A model generated the notes under the pieces. It did not search any database. It was not told where the DNA came from and saw nothing but the letters and a program-made list of their open reading frames with translations. The translations under genes were made by a program, and so were the position numbers. Source: Verrucomicrobiales bacterium (GTDB taxonomy: Bacteria; Verrucomicrobiota; Verrucomicrobiia; Verrucomicrobiales; DEV007). Taken from it: a stretch of 64,000 nt of DNA. Location: the NCBI GenBank assembly GCA_016795505.1, contig JAEUHH010000011.1:26460-90459 (forward strand), in the 5' to 3' direction. Shown here one piece after another: positions 1-9,396 of the stretch; position 1 is the first letter of the stretch, and the number at the start of each line of letters is the position of its first letter.

Positions 1-1104
1 CCACGACTTCGACAGACAACCGGCGAGGGCGATCGGAATCTTGTAGGTCGAGCCGGGCGCATTGGGATTCACCGCCCGGTTGAACATCGGACTCGTCTTG
101 TCCTGGGTGTAGCGATTCCAGTCGTCCACCGAGATCTCGGGGATGAACACATTCGGATTAAATGACGGCACCGAGGCCATCGCCAGGACATCTCCAGTCT
201 GCGGATCGATCACCACCGCCGCTCCTCGCCCGACTTTGCGCAGGGATTCCTCGGTGATGGACTGGATTTTGGCGTCAATCGTCAGATACACGTCCGCGCC
301 GGCAGAGGGCGCCACGTAGTTGTCGTCCTCCTCGCTGATGAATTTGCCCTTCTCATCCTTCACCAGCACCCGCTTGCCCGGCACGCCCTGGAGGTAGTGG
401 TCCATCGCCTTCTCCACCCCTTCCACACCATAGTCGTCCCCGACGTAGTAGCGAAACTCGCTCCGCTTTTCCTCGGGCACCTTGTCGATGTCCGGCAGGT
501 TCACCCGCCCCAGGATGTGGCAGGCGAGAGAATCGTAGATGTAGTTCCGGCGACCATTCACCGACACGGTCACCCCGGGCAGACCGATGTTGTGCTCGGC
601 GAACGAGGCAAAATCCTCGAAAGTCAGGTCCCGGCGATAGGTGAAAGGCACCACCCCGCCCGTGCTGCGGAAGTGGACCCGCATCTGGTTGGCGTTGTAG
701 TCCTCCAACAGCCCCAGTTCCGCCAAGCCCGGAAAGACGAGGCTCTCCACGATGGCCACGATGTCCGTCTCCTCCTCCTCGACCGGCTGCGCGCCCCGGT
801 AGCGCACCCATTTCCGCTTCGGCACGGTGTTGTGGCGCTTGACGTATTCGTCCCGGATCGCCTTGAGATCGAAGCGCACCTCATAGTTCGACACATTCTG
901 CGCCAGCAGGACCCCGTTGCGGTCGCGGATCTCGCCCCGGATGCCGGGGATGCGCACCGTCTCGTATTTGCGCCCCGGCAGCTTCTGCACGTAGACATCG
1001 TGCTCGATGATCTGCACCCGGTACAGCCGCAGCACCAGCACGGCAAAGCCGGCCAGAATGCAGAGCGCCAACAAATACAGGCGCAGTCTAAAGCGAGTCA
1101 CCAT
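1..1104 (-). CDS. mrdA: Penicillin-binding protein 2 (peptidoglycan transpeptidase), 3' end off the window
   Basis: Transpeptidase of the elongation (Rod) complex, which cross-links new lateral-wall peptidoglycan in the periplasm. The 368 visible residues show one N-terminal membrane segment (about 8-28), a PBP dimerisation region and the start of the transpeptidase domain. The SxxK active-site motif appears as GSTYK, with the nucleophile at about Ser352 and Lys355. The KTG motif and C-terminus lie beyond position 1. The start used is ATG at 1104, giving MVTRFRLRLY just before the membrane segment; it overlaps the end of mreD by 17 bases. It is the last visible gene of mreB-mreC-mreD-mrdA, and rodA would be the usual next gene. 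Family assignment is firm from the motif and operon context. Confidence 0.93.
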   Translation of the reverse strand, partial: MVTRFRLRLYLLALCILAGFAVLVLRLYRVQIIEHDVYVQKLPGRKYETVRIPGIRGEIRDRNGVLLAQNVSNYEVRFDLKAIRDEYVKRHNTVPKRKWVRYRGAQPVEEEETDIVAIVESLVFPGLAELGLLEDYNANQMRVHFRSTGGVVPFTYRRDLTFEDFASFAEHNIGLPGVTVSVNGRRNYIYDSLACHILGRVNLPDIDKVPEEKRSEFRYYVGDDYGVEGVEKAMDHYLQGVPGKRVLVKDEKGKFISEEDDNYVAPSAGADVYLTIDAKIQSITEESLRKVGRGAAVVIDPQTGDVLAMASVPSFNPNVFIPEISVDDWNRYTQDKTSPMFNRAVNPNAPGSTYKIPIALAGCLSKSW

Positions 1105-1663
1105 AGCTGAATCTCCGGGTGATGCCCTCCAGGCGGATGCGGTACCCACACCACTTGGCTAGCCGGCTCAGGAGCAACAGGATCAGGGGAGACGCCAGCA
1201 TCGAAAAGAGGGACGTCATCAGCATCTGGAACCACATCTCCGTGGAAAGGTACAGCCCACCGCGGTGAAAGCTGATCACTAGGTATTGAATCACCAGACC
1301 CGCGAAAGTGCAAATCCCGATAAAGATGACGGGCAATTCCCACCGCCCCCGCCGGAACAGGGGCCTCACCCCCTGAATCACCGATCCGAAAAGGCCAAAC
1401 AACAGCATGGTGAAGCCAAAAGCCAGCTCCGCCTGATCCGATCCCGTCTGGTGGACCGGCACGTAGTAGCGCGCATCCCATAGGAATCCGGTCGCCGCCG
1501 CCAGCAGCAGCATGACGGGATACGGCACCGTCACCGCCACGCAATAAAAAACGGTATGCACCAGCAGCAGCCGCGCGTAGTAGGCCCACTCGATCGCCGG
1601 GAGGAACTCCTGACCGACGAAGCTCAGTGCCAGCAGCACCACGATGATCGGAAAATACATCAT
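1088..1663 (-). CDS. mreD: Rod shape-determining protein MreD
   Basis: Small integral membrane protein of the elongation complex; its partners are MreC and PBP2. The 191 residues contain about five or six hydrophobic segments (starting near residues 3, 30, 48, 85, 110 and 150) with a basic C-terminal tail, as expected for MreD. The family diverges strongly in sequence, so the call rests on topology, length and position. Its ATG overlaps the mreC stop codon in an ATGA arrangement, and its 3' end overlaps mrdA, which indicates translational coupling. Confidence 0.85.
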   Translation of the reverse strand: MMYFPIIVVLLALSFVGQEFLPAIEWAYYARLLLVHTVFYCVAVTVPYPVMLLLAAATGFLWDARYYVPVHQTGSDQAELAFGFTMLLFGLFGSVIQGVRPLFRRGRWELPVIFIGICTFAGLVIQYLVISFHRGGLYLSTEMWFQMLMTSLFSMLASPLILLLLSRLAKWCGYRIRLEGITRRFSYGDSL

Positions 1664-2577
1664 GGCTCGATCGGTGTGGCCCGGCCTCCGCCTCCCTCCT
1701 CCCCCTTGGCTTTGGCCGCTTCCTCGGCGTCCTCCACGGCCTTGGCGGCTTCAGGCGAAGCTGGTTCCGGGAGGATCACGAACACGTTCGTCAGCACATC
1801 GAAATTCACCGCCGGTTCCACCGTCGCCTCGCCCGTCAGCGGGCCGGAGGTGAAAGTCTTCACCCGGCCCAGCAGCAGATTCCCCGGGAAAAGCCCCCCG
1901 GCACCCGATGTGATGACCAGACGCCCTTCCGGCACCACCGCATCTTTCGACAGATAGCCGAGATTCAAGTCGGGCATCACCCGCAGCGCTCCCCGCTGGC
2001 CGGAAAGGATCCCCTGCTCCGCCGTCCCCTCGATCCGCGCCGATACTTTGCAGACCTCGTCCGACAGCAGGATCACGACCGATGAATCGTCGCCGACCAC
2101 CTCCGATACCTTGCCCACCAGGCCGGCCTGGTCTCCGATCGGGACGATCACCGGGCTGTCCGGAGCCACATTCGCCGCCCGCCCCTTGTCGATGACCAGC
2201 GTATTGTACCAATTCGACGGCTTCCGGCTGATCACCCGCGCCGGCACCAGCTTCAGTGGGGAATTCTCCACATAGTTGAGTGCCCGACGCAGCGCGTCAT
2301 TCTCAGCCACCAGTTCATCCAGCCGCAGCACCTCGAGCCGCAGCCGGTCGCGCTCCAGTTCCGCCGCCTCCAGCCGCGCGCTCAGTTCCACCACCGACAG
2401 CGTCTCCTTGCCCAGTCCCGTCACCACCTCCTCGACCTTGTTGGCCCCGGAAATGACCGGGTTGAAGGCGGACTGCGCCCCGCGCTGGATGCGGGCCACC
2501 GTGTCCTGGCCGAACAGGAATACCCAGATCAACAGACCGACAAAACCGATCAGGACTATGACATTGACGCGGCTCAT
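1660..2577 (-). CDS. mreC: Rod shape-determining protein MreC
   Basis: Bitopic periplasmic scaffold of the elongation machinery, linking MreB and MreD to PBP2. The 305-residue product has one membrane anchor (about 5-23), a coiled-coil stretch (about 65-110, rich in Glu, Leu and Arg) and the double beta-barrel MreC domain. That domain includes the family-typical stretch NWYNTLVIDKG and GLVGKV. The C-terminus is an Ala/Glu/Gly-rich tail. I chose ATG at 2577 rather than the longer frame (to 2646) because AAGGAG lies about 10 bases upstream and the anchor follows at once. The gene lies 91 bases downstream of mreB and overlaps mreD by four bases. Confidence 0.92.
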   Translation of the reverse strand: MSRVNVIVLIGFVGLLIWVFLFGQDTVARIQRGAQSAFNPVISGANKVEEVVTGLGKETLSVVELSARLEAAELERDRLRLEVLRLDELVAENDALRRALNYVENSPLKLVPARVISRKPSNWYNTLVIDKGRAANVAPDSPVIVPIGDQAGLVGKVSEVVGDDSSVVILLSDEVCKVSARIEGTAEQGILSGQRGALRVMPDLNLGYLSKDAVVPEGRLVITSGAGGLFPGNLLLGRVKTFTSGPLTGEATVEPAVNFDVLTNVFVILPEPASPEAAKAVEDAEEAAKAKGEEGGGGRATPIEP

Positions 2578-2668
2578 CCGGCCTGCTCCTTCTCTACTGG
2601 GGAAAAACTCATGGGTTGTCGATCGTTCATCGCCCGGCTGACGCACCGGAAAGAGACCTGACCAGCGC

Positions 2669-3962
<1,294 letters not shown>

Positions 3963-4355
3963 ATGGATTCTGCCCCGTCATCCGAGCCTCTCTACTACGC
4001 CTGCCAGCGCTGCGCCAACTGCTGCCGCTGGCCGGGGGAGGTTCCGGTGACGGAGGCCGAGATCGCCCGCCTCGCCGACCATCTCGGCCTCGACGAGGCG
4101 GAATTCATCGACCGCTACACCGCCCTGCGCCTCAACCGCACCGGCCTGACCCTGATCGACCACCCCGACGGCAGTTGCATTTTTCTCGAGGGCAATCACT
4201 GCCTCGTCAATCCGGTAAAGCCCGCCCAATGCGCCGGCTTTCCGAACCGGTGGAATTTCCCCGGCTGGCGGGACATCTGCGAAGCCATCCCCATCTACGG
4301 CGGCGGCGAATCCCCTGCGGCTGGCGGGCCGGAATCCCGATCAGACCCTGTTTGA
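3963..4355 (+). CDS. YkgJ-type zinc/iron-chelating cysteine-cluster protein
   Basis: Small 130-residue cytoplasmic protein of the YkgJ/CxxCxxCC family, whose role is poorly defined. The diagnostic cysteines are visible as CQRCANCCRW near residue 14, with later cysteines at GSCIFLEGNHCLVNPVKP and QCAGFP. An acidic helical region (VTEAEIARLADHLGLDEAEF) lies between them, as in homologues. The last seven or so residues and the stop codon are encoded by the first unit of a 22-bp repeat, so the original C-terminus may have been altered. It stands alone, divergent from mreB and convergent with def. Confidence 0.82.
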   Translation: MDSAPSSEPLYYACQRCANCCRWPGEVPVTEAEIARLADHLGLDEAEFIDRYTALRLNRTGLTLIDHPDGSCIFLEGNHCLVNPVKPAQCAGFPNRWNFPGWRDICEAIPIYGGGESPAAGGPESRSDPV

Positions 4356-4404
4356 TCGCCGATCAGACCCTGTTTGATCGCCGATCAGACCCTGTCTCAT
4401 CGCG
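4339..4404. repeat. 22-bp dispersed repeat, locus A (three tandem units)
   Basis: Three contiguous 22-bp units start at 4339, 4361 and 4383, in the inverse orientation of the family consensus GATCVAACAGGGTYYSATC plus three bases. The first two are identical and the third differs at a few bases. The array fills the gap between convergent genes. Its first unit provides the stop of the cysteine-cluster gene and its third unit provides the stop of def. Five other loci of the same family occur in the window (9302, 17025, 28468, 39298 and 46708). Confidence 0.9.
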
Positions 4405-4966
4405 ACCGGTTCGCCGCTTCCCACTCGCGCTGCATCTCGCGCAGCCATTTCTGGATGCTCAGCTTCTTGGCCCGGCTCATCCGGTCGATGAACAGCTTTC
4501 CGTTCAGGTGATCGACCTCGTGCTGGATGGCGCGGGCCAGCAGGCCGTCGCTCTCCACCTCCAGGGTCTCGCCCGTGAGCAACTCCAGCCGGGCACGGAT
4601 CTCGGCCGGTCGTGTGATCTCGCCTCGCAGGTCGGGAAATGACAGGCAACCCTCCACTTCGGTCTCGGTTTGGCGGCTTCCCTCGACTTCGGGATTGATG
4701 AAAATCAGCGGCGAGATCTCGGCGAGGCTGCATTCCACGCCGTTCACCCGCAGATAGGTCACGCAATCCTCATCGTGCGACACATCGACCACCGCAAGTT
4801 GCAGGGACTGGCCCACTTGGGGAGCGGCGAGTCCGACGCCATGGGCATCGCGCATCGTCTCGACCATGTCATCGGCGAGTTGGCGGATCTCGGGCGTCAC
4901 GGAGGTCACCCGGTCGCCTTTGCGGCGCAGCACGGGATCTCCGAATAGAACGATGGGGCGGATCAT
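4397..4966 (-). CDS. def: Peptide deformylase
   Basis: Removes the N-formyl group from nascent proteins in the cytoplasm, using a bound Fe2+. The 189-residue protein carries all three family motifs: GVGLAAPQ (motif 1), EGCLSFP (motif 2, metal-binding Cys) and QHEVDHLNG (motif 3, two metal-binding His and the catalytic Glu). It lies 54 bases downstream of exbD in the same direction and may be co-transcribed with the tonB/exbBD group. Its stop codon falls inside the 22-bp repeat of locus A, so the last two or three residues may be repeat-derived. Confidence 0.96.
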   Translation of the reverse strand: MIRPIVLFGDPVLRRKGDRVTSVTPEIRQLADDMVETMRDAHGVGLAAPQVGQSLQLAVVDVSHDEDCVTYLRVNGVECSLAEISPLIFINPEVEGSRQTETEVEGCLSFPDLRGEITRPAEIRARLELLTGETLEVESDGLLARAIQHEVDHLNGKLFIDRMSRAKKLSIQKWLREMQREWEAANRSR

Positions 4967-5020
4967 GGTGCGGGGATTAAACCACAGCTTCGGCCACCTG
5001 CCATGGGAAATGGCCGGTCC

Positions 5021-5446
5021 TCACCGCCCGCCGGGCTGCACCTGGATGCGCAGGGGGATCTCGTCGATTTTCACCTCGGCCTGGCTGGCGGCGTCCCAGA
5101 TTTTCACCAGCAGGCCGATGGGCACCTCCTGGTCGGCTTTCAGTTCCAGCTTGTCGTTCGGACGCGCGGCTTTGAACTGCCTCAGCGCCTCGGCGAGCCC
5201 CTCGATGGGCACGGCCTGACCTCCCAGATGGATGGTCTCCTCCTTCGTCACAGTCAGGGCGACGCGGCGAATGGGCTCGGCGCCGGCTTTCATCTGGCTC
5301 GACTGGGGCAGGTTCACATTGACCAGTGACTCGCGCTTCTTGAAGGTGGTCGTGGCGATGAAAAAGATCAGCAGGATCGCCAGGATGTCGATCAGCGACA
5401 CCAGCGGGATCGTCGGGGTGCGATGCCTGGAGACGTAGAATTTCAT
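5021..5446 (-). CDS. exbD: Biopolymer transport protein ExbD/TolR family
   Basis: Inner-membrane stator partner of ExbB that couples proton flow to a TonB-like protein. The 141 residues show a short cytoplasmic N-terminus, one membrane helix (about 14-33) containing the conserved proton-path Asp in SLIDILAILLIFF, and a periplasmic domain. The start ATG overlaps the exbB stop (ATGA), so translation is probably coupled. A TolR role is possible, but the adjacent TonB-like gene favours ExbD. Confidence 0.9.
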   Translation of the reverse strand: MKFYVSRHRTPTIPLVSLIDILAILLIFFIATTTFKKRESLVNVNLPQSSQMKAGAEPIRRVALTVTKEETIHLGGQAVPIEGLAEALRQFKAARPNDKLELKADQEVPIGLLVKIWDAASQAEVKIDEIPLRIQVQPGGR

Positions 5447-6165
5447 TCCATCTCCAGCGCGGGATCACTCAGCACCCCGGCCTCGCGACGGGCCTGGGCG
5501 GCTTCGACCTCATAGAGCACGCGGCCGCCGTTGCGGTGAAAGGCATTGAGCAGGTGGCTGATGAGGATCTCCAGCCGCGCGGCGAGCGCCTCGATCCGTT
5601 TCTGCAAAAAGCTGTGCACGATCACGGTCGGCACGGCCACGGCGAGGCCGCCGATGGTGGTATTGAGCGCCTCGGCGATGCCCCCGGCGATGGCGGTCGG
5701 GTCATCCACATTGGCCGCCGATCCCAAGGCGGCAAAGACCGATACCAGGCCGCTCACCGTACCCAGCAGGCCGAGCAAAGGGGCGATGGTAATGACCACC
5801 TCCAGTGCGGAGAGACCGGTCTGGAGCCGCACAACCTCCTCGCGGGCGGTCGCCTCCACCGCGATGTGCGCCTCCTCGCGTGTGGCGTGCTCGGGCAGCA
5901 TGGCCACGCAGGCGATGCGACCCAGGGGCGTGTCGCTGCCATCCAGGAGGCGAAACAAATCCGCCGCGCGCCCCTGACGGAAGCTCCGCTCGGCTCCCTC
6001 GACCTGCTCCACGATCTCCGGGGGCAACACCGCGCGCCACCGCAATGAAATCAGCCGGTGAATCGCCACCGCCAGCGCCACGAAGGAGCAAATCGCGATG
6101 AAGCCCATGAAAATGCCGCCGGAGAGCAGGAAATTCCACAATTTCTCGTTGGCAGATTCGTCCAT
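5443..6165 (-). CDS. exbB: MotA/TolQ/ExbB proton channel family protein
   Basis: Inner-membrane proton channel subunit that works with ExbD to energise outer-membrane transport. The 240 residues have three membrane helices (about 14-36, 118-140 and 158-180). The MotA_ExbB core is visible, including APLLGLLGTVSGLV and GGIAEALNTTIGGLAVAVP. It lies between the TonB-like gene (33 bases upstream) and exbD (4-base overlap). Confidence 0.93.
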   Translation of the reverse strand: MDESANEKLWNFLLSGGIFMGFIAICSFVALAVAIHRLISLRWRAVLPPEIVEQVEGAERSFRQGRAADLFRLLDGSDTPLGRIACVAMLPEHATREEAHIAVEATAREEVVRLQTGLSALEVVITIAPLLGLLGTVSGLVSVFAALGSAANVDDPTAIAGGIAEALNTTIGGLAVAVPTVIVHSFLQKRIEALAARLEILISHLLNAFHRNGGRVLYEVEAAQARREAGVLSDPALEME

Positions 6166-6198
6166 GGGCAGTCGGGGAAAGCGGAACGCGGGTCGGGA

Positions 6199-7644
6199 TC
6201 AGTAAACGATCACATCATACGTGATCTCCAGGCCCGATGGCCCCAGCAACGAGGCGATGTCCTCGGGCATGGGCGGGATGTCGGCATCGAGCACGGCCCG
6301 CAGGGTGAAATCGGCCATCACCGAGTTGGCCTCGTTTTTCACGATCTTCAGCCCGCGCGGCGTGCCGTCCTTGTCGACGCGGAACTTCACCTTCAGCGTG
6401 CCGTAGGTGACGAACTGACCATTTTTCTCGCGATAGCGATGCCATTGCCGCTCGACCGCCTGGGTGACCTGCTTTTTGTACCGCCCCAGCGCCGAGGCCT
6501 CGACATTGAACGACGGGGTGTTCCCCACATTGTCCACATTGCCATTCATCGACCGGGCCCGCGTCTCGGGGGTGAAAGCCGGGGCATCCGAGGGCGGCTT
6601 GGGGCTCGGCGGGATGTCGGCGCCGGGCGCACCGGGCGTCGCGGCGGCCTGGGCCGGCGTCGGAGGCGTCGCCGGGGTCTGTTGCGCGGGAGGAGCCGGC
6701 GATGGCAGAAAGGGCCGGGCCACCGGCAGGGCCGATGCCGGCATCGGGGTCTCGGGCGCAGCTGCCTCGCCCTCGGTTTCGGTCTTTTCGCGCGCCTCGG
6801 CCTCACGGTCGGGTGTCTCGGTGGGCCGGGCCATGGCCACCGGCTCGGCGGCAAAGGGCGTCTCGACGCTTTCCTCCCGCTCGGCCATCACGGAGCGGTC
6901 GGTGAGGGTCAGCGCCCGTGGCTGGGTCGACTGGTCCGCGGCCCGCTCAGGCGGAGTATCGGCTTCGGCCGGGCGCTCGGGCCGGGCTTGAGGTGCGTCC
7001 TTCGGCCGGTCGGCGGGATCGGCCTCGTTTTTCAGCGATTCTTCGGTCGGCTGTTCCGATGGATCGCGGATCAGCGTCGGGCGGTCGGCCGCCATCAGCT
7101 CAGTCAACGTCAGGGCCGGCTGGCTGTTGGCGGGAGTGCCCGGAGCCGGAGCAGCCGCCGCGGCCTGACTGGCAGCGGCACCGGGCTGACCGGGCGCGCT
7201 GGCGGCCGATCGGTCGAGAAATTCGCCATCGACGAATTCCCGGTCGCGGATCTCCAGAAAGGGCAGATCCGTCCGGCCCTCCACGCTGGGCGCATCGAGA
7301 TCGGAAGACGGGTCGGGCGGGCGCTGGCTCGTCGCGAGGGTGTTGCGGTCGGAGTGAAAGGGCGCATTCTCCGGCTTCACCGCCGACTCCTGATCCGGAT
7401 CGGTCCGCATGTACTGCTGGGTCAGCTCCTTCGGCGTCAGTTGGACCGGCTCCAGCCGCTCCATCAGGTCGGACAGCAGAATGGTCACCTCCTGCGGCGG
7501 CGGCTCGGCCGGCACCGCGGCGCGGCTGGACTGCGGCCCCATGAAGCTGGAAACCGCAAAGAGCAACGCCAACAACAAGAACAGGAGCAAGTGGCCCACC
7601 ACCGCTCCGACGATCGCGAATAGGACTTTTTGTCTTTCCGTCAT
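6199..7644 (-). CDS. TonB-like energy transducer with a long Pro/Ala-rich linker
   Basis: Periplasm-spanning protein expected to pass ExbB/ExbD energy to outer-membrane receptors. The 481 residues have one N-terminal membrane helix (about 8-32). A disordered region of more than 300 residues, rich in Pro, Ala, Glu and Thr, follows. The C-terminal domain (about 385-481) resembles TonB and includes QVTQAVERQWHRY and LKVKFRVDKDGTPRGL. It is longer than classical TonB (about 240 residues) because of the linker. As first gene of the tonB-exbB-exbD(-def) group it may serve a dedicated receptor elsewhere in the genome. A TolA-like role cannot be excluded. Confidence 0.82.
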   Translation of the reverse strand: MTERQKVLFAIVGAVVGHLLLFLLLALLFAVSSFMGPQSSRAAVPAEPPPQEVTILLSDLMERLEPVQLTPKELTQQYMRTDPDQESAVKPENAPFHSDRNTLATSQRPPDPSSDLDAPSVEGRTDLPFLEIRDREFVDGEFLDRSAASAPGQPGAAASQAAAAAPAPGTPANSQPALTLTELMAADRPTLIRDPSEQPTEESLKNEADPADRPKDAPQARPERPAEADTPPERAADQSTQPRALTLTDRSVMAEREESVETPFAAEPVAMARPTETPDREAEAREKTETEGEAAAPETPMPASALPVARPFLPSPAPPAQQTPATPPTPAQAAATPGAPGADIPPSPKPPSDAPAFTPETRARSMNGNVDNVGNTPSFNVEASALGRYKKQVTQAVERQWHRYREKNGQFVTYGTLKVKFRVDKDGTPRGLKIVKNEANSVMADFTLRAVLDADIPPMPEDIASLLGPSGLEITYDVIVY

Positions 7645-7680
7645 GCGATCAGTCCCGGACTCTGCCGGGCCAAAAGCCCA

Positions 7681-7696
7681 CCGGCCGCTCGGCCGG
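7681..7696 (-). terminator. GC-rich hairpin after ogg
   Basis: CCGGCC-GCTC-GGCCGG forms a six-base-pair stem with a four-base loop, nine bases beyond the ogg stop codon and before the tonB-like gene. On the minus strand a short run of four T follows about six bases later. That is weaker than a standard intrinsic terminator, so this is a candidate only. Confidence 0.3.
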
Positions 7697-7704
7697 GAGC
7701 TTCA

Positions 7705-8562
7705 CTAAAACGTCTTTCGGGCGAAATGAAAGAGGTATTGCTGCGCATAGCCGGCATGCGGACCGAAGTGAGCCTCCGCCCAGGCTTGCAGCTCCCTCGG
7801 CTTCAGCGTTTTCCGCTTCCGCGGCCCGAAATAGCGCTCCCTCAGGATGCGGTCCATCCACACATCGATGGGAAAGGCCCCGTGGCGCCCGCAGCCGAAG
7901 AGCAGCACGCAATTCGCGATCTTTTCCCCCACCCCATGAAAGCGCATCAGCCATTCCCGCGCCTCGGCGTCGTCCAGCGCGTCCAACTCCGCCAGATCGG
8001 CATCGCCCGCAGCCAGGGCCGATGCCGTGCGCCACAGCCCCACCGCCCGATAGCCCAGACCACAGGCCCGCAGTTCCGCTTCCCCCGCCGCCGCCAGGGC
8101 TGCCGGCGTCGGATAGGCAAACACGGTCTGACCCGCGATCTGATGCGGGACACCGAAACGCCGCCTCAAGGTCAGCGAAATCTGCCGGATGTGGGCCACC
8201 TGTTTCAGCGATGAGGTGATGAACGTGGCGAGACATTCCCACACCGGCTGACGGATCAGACGCAGCCCCGGGCACCACGCCACCGCCTCGGCCAGCACGG
8301 CATCATCAGCCGGGAAAGTCGCATGCAGCCGCGCGATCGGCTCATCGATGCCAAGATAGTGCGCCACGCGCGCCGCCTCACCCGCGGGACAGACGACCGT
8401 CACCGGATCGGGTTGGGCCAGCCACACCGGCTCGTCCCCGAGACAGCCGATCCACACCGGCTGGCCGTCGAGGCTGCCCGTTTCCCAGTGAAATACCTGC
8501 CCCGAGTCGAGCACCTGCCCGAGATCGAACGGCCCGCCCGTGTCGATCCGGGCGATCTTCAC
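7705..8562 (-). CDS. 8-oxoguanine DNA glycosylase (OGG1 type)
   Basis: Base-excision repair enzyme that removes 8-oxoguanine and cuts the DNA backbone. The 285 residues show the OGG N-terminal domain (DLGQVLDSGQVFHW) and the helix-hairpin-helix/GPD region at about 215-245. In that region are the catalytic Lys (FHGVGEKIANCV) and the essential Asp (AFPIDVWMDRIL). I chose GTG at 8562, which has GGGAGG four bases upstream and gives a natural N-terminus VKIARIDTGGP. A GTG at 8592 would add ten residues but lacks a ribosome site. The gene follows rex closely and is probably co-transcribed with it. Confidence 0.9.
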   Translation of the reverse strand: MKIARIDTGGPFDLGQVLDSGQVFHWETGSLDGQPVWIGCLGDEPVWLAQPDPVTVVCPAGEAARVAHYLGIDEPIARLHATFPADDAVLAEAVAWCPGLRLIRQPVWECLATFITSSLKQVAHIRQISLTLRRRFGVPHQIAGQTVFAYPTPAALAAAGEAELRACGLGYRAVGLWRTASALAAGDADLAELDALDDAEAREWLMRFHGVGEKIANCVLLFGCGRHGAFPIDVWMDRILRERYFGPRKRKTLKPRELQAWAEAHFGPHAGYAQQYLFHFARKTF

Positions 8563-8598
8563 ATTGCCTCCCGGCTTTGGCTTCCTGCCCACCTGCGC

Positions 8599-9219
8599 TC
8601 AGCGAATGAAATAGCTCAGGCTCTCCAGCTCGATGGCCAGGTCCACATTGTTCACGTAGACGTTGTCCGGCACCTCCAGCACCGTCGGAGAGAAATTCAG
8701 GACTGCCTGCACCCCGGCCGCGACGAGTTGATTCGCCACCGTCTGCGCGTGGGTCGCCGGCACGGCCAGAATGGCCATCTTCACCGCATGGGAGGCGATG
8801 TAGGACGCCATCTCGGCCGCATCGTAGAGCGGCACCCCGGTGCCCCGGACCCGCTCCTTCACCGGATGGCTGTCAAAGGCCGCGATGACCTCGAAGCCCT
8901 CCTTTTTGAAGCCGCTGTAGTGCAGCAAAGCCGAGCCCAGGTTCCCCACCCCGACCAGCACCACCGGCTGGAGCCGGGTCGAGCCCAGCGCCGCCGTGAT
9001 CGCCTCGCCCAGCGTCTCCACGCTGTAGCCCAGCCCGCGGGTGCCGAACTGACCGACATAGCCGAGATCCTTGCGCAACTGCGTCGACTTCACCCCGGCC
9101 GCCTTCGCCAGTGCCTCCGAGGACACGGTTTCGACGCCATTTTCCCGGAGCCTCTGCAAACATCTCTGGTAGACCGACAGTCGATAGACGGCCTTGCGGG
9201 GGATTTCGATTTTTTCCAC
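8599..9219 (-). CDS. rex: Redox-sensing transcriptional repressor Rex
   Basis: DNA-binding repressor that senses the NADH/NAD+ ratio and controls respiration and fermentation genes. The 206-residue length is normal. The N-terminal winged helix (about 5-80) contains VKSTQLRKDLGYVGQFGTRGLGY, written here as the segment around the family-typical RKDL and FGTRG. The Rossmann domain starts at GVGNLGSALL. Translation starts at GTG (9219), because homologues begin just before the IPRKAVYRL segment. An imperfect palindrome resembling a Rex operator touches the start codon, which suggests self-control. The neighbours resB and ccsA upstream are respiratory, which fits its role. Confidence 0.95.
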   Translation of the reverse strand: MEKIEIPRKAVYRLSVYQRCLQRLRENGVETVSSEALAKAAGVKSTQLRKDLGYVGQFGTRGLGYSVETLGEAITAALGSTRLQPVVLVGVGNLGSALLHYSGFKKEGFEVIAAFDSHPVKERVRGTGVPLYDAAEMASYIASHAVKMAILAVPATHAQTVANQLVAAGVQAVLNFSPTVLEVPDNVYVNNVDLAIELESLSYFIR

Positions 9220-9235
9220 TTGTGAAATTTCGCAA
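9220..9235. promoter_or_regulatory. Possible Rex operator at the rex start codon
   Basis: TTGTGAAATTTCGCAA is a palindrome with one mismatch, directly next to the rex GTG. Its left half TTGTGAA equals the known Rex half-site. Its right half TTCGCAA differs from TTCACAA by one base, and the spacing between half-sites is two bases rather than the usual four. Self-regulation is therefore plausible but not established. Confidence 0.35.
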
Positions 9236-9301
9236 AAATCCCCAGCAAATCAACCGGCCACTTGGCGCATTTCGCTTGGGGAGAAATGGCCGAACGATTC
9301 C

Positions 9302-9345
9302 GATGACACCCTGTCTGATCGGCGATCCAACAGGGTCTCATCGAA
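9302..9345. repeat. 22-bp dispersed repeat, locus B (two units, inverted)
   Basis: Two 22-bp units (9302 and 9324) lie head to head and form an imperfect palindrome of about 40 bases with arms ACCCTGT and ACAGGGT. This is the only locus with opposed units. It lies 51 bases past the ccsA stop and upstream of rex. Confidence 0.88.
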
Positions 9346-9396
9346 AACCGCGCCACGCCCGCCCGCCCGCTCTGACCGGTCGGGAAAAGCCAGCGA

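Noticed and set aside
4339..4404. Short CRISPR-like array of three repeats
   Set aside because: Units abut exactly with no spacers, and the same unit occurs as pairs elsewhere without leader or cas genes.
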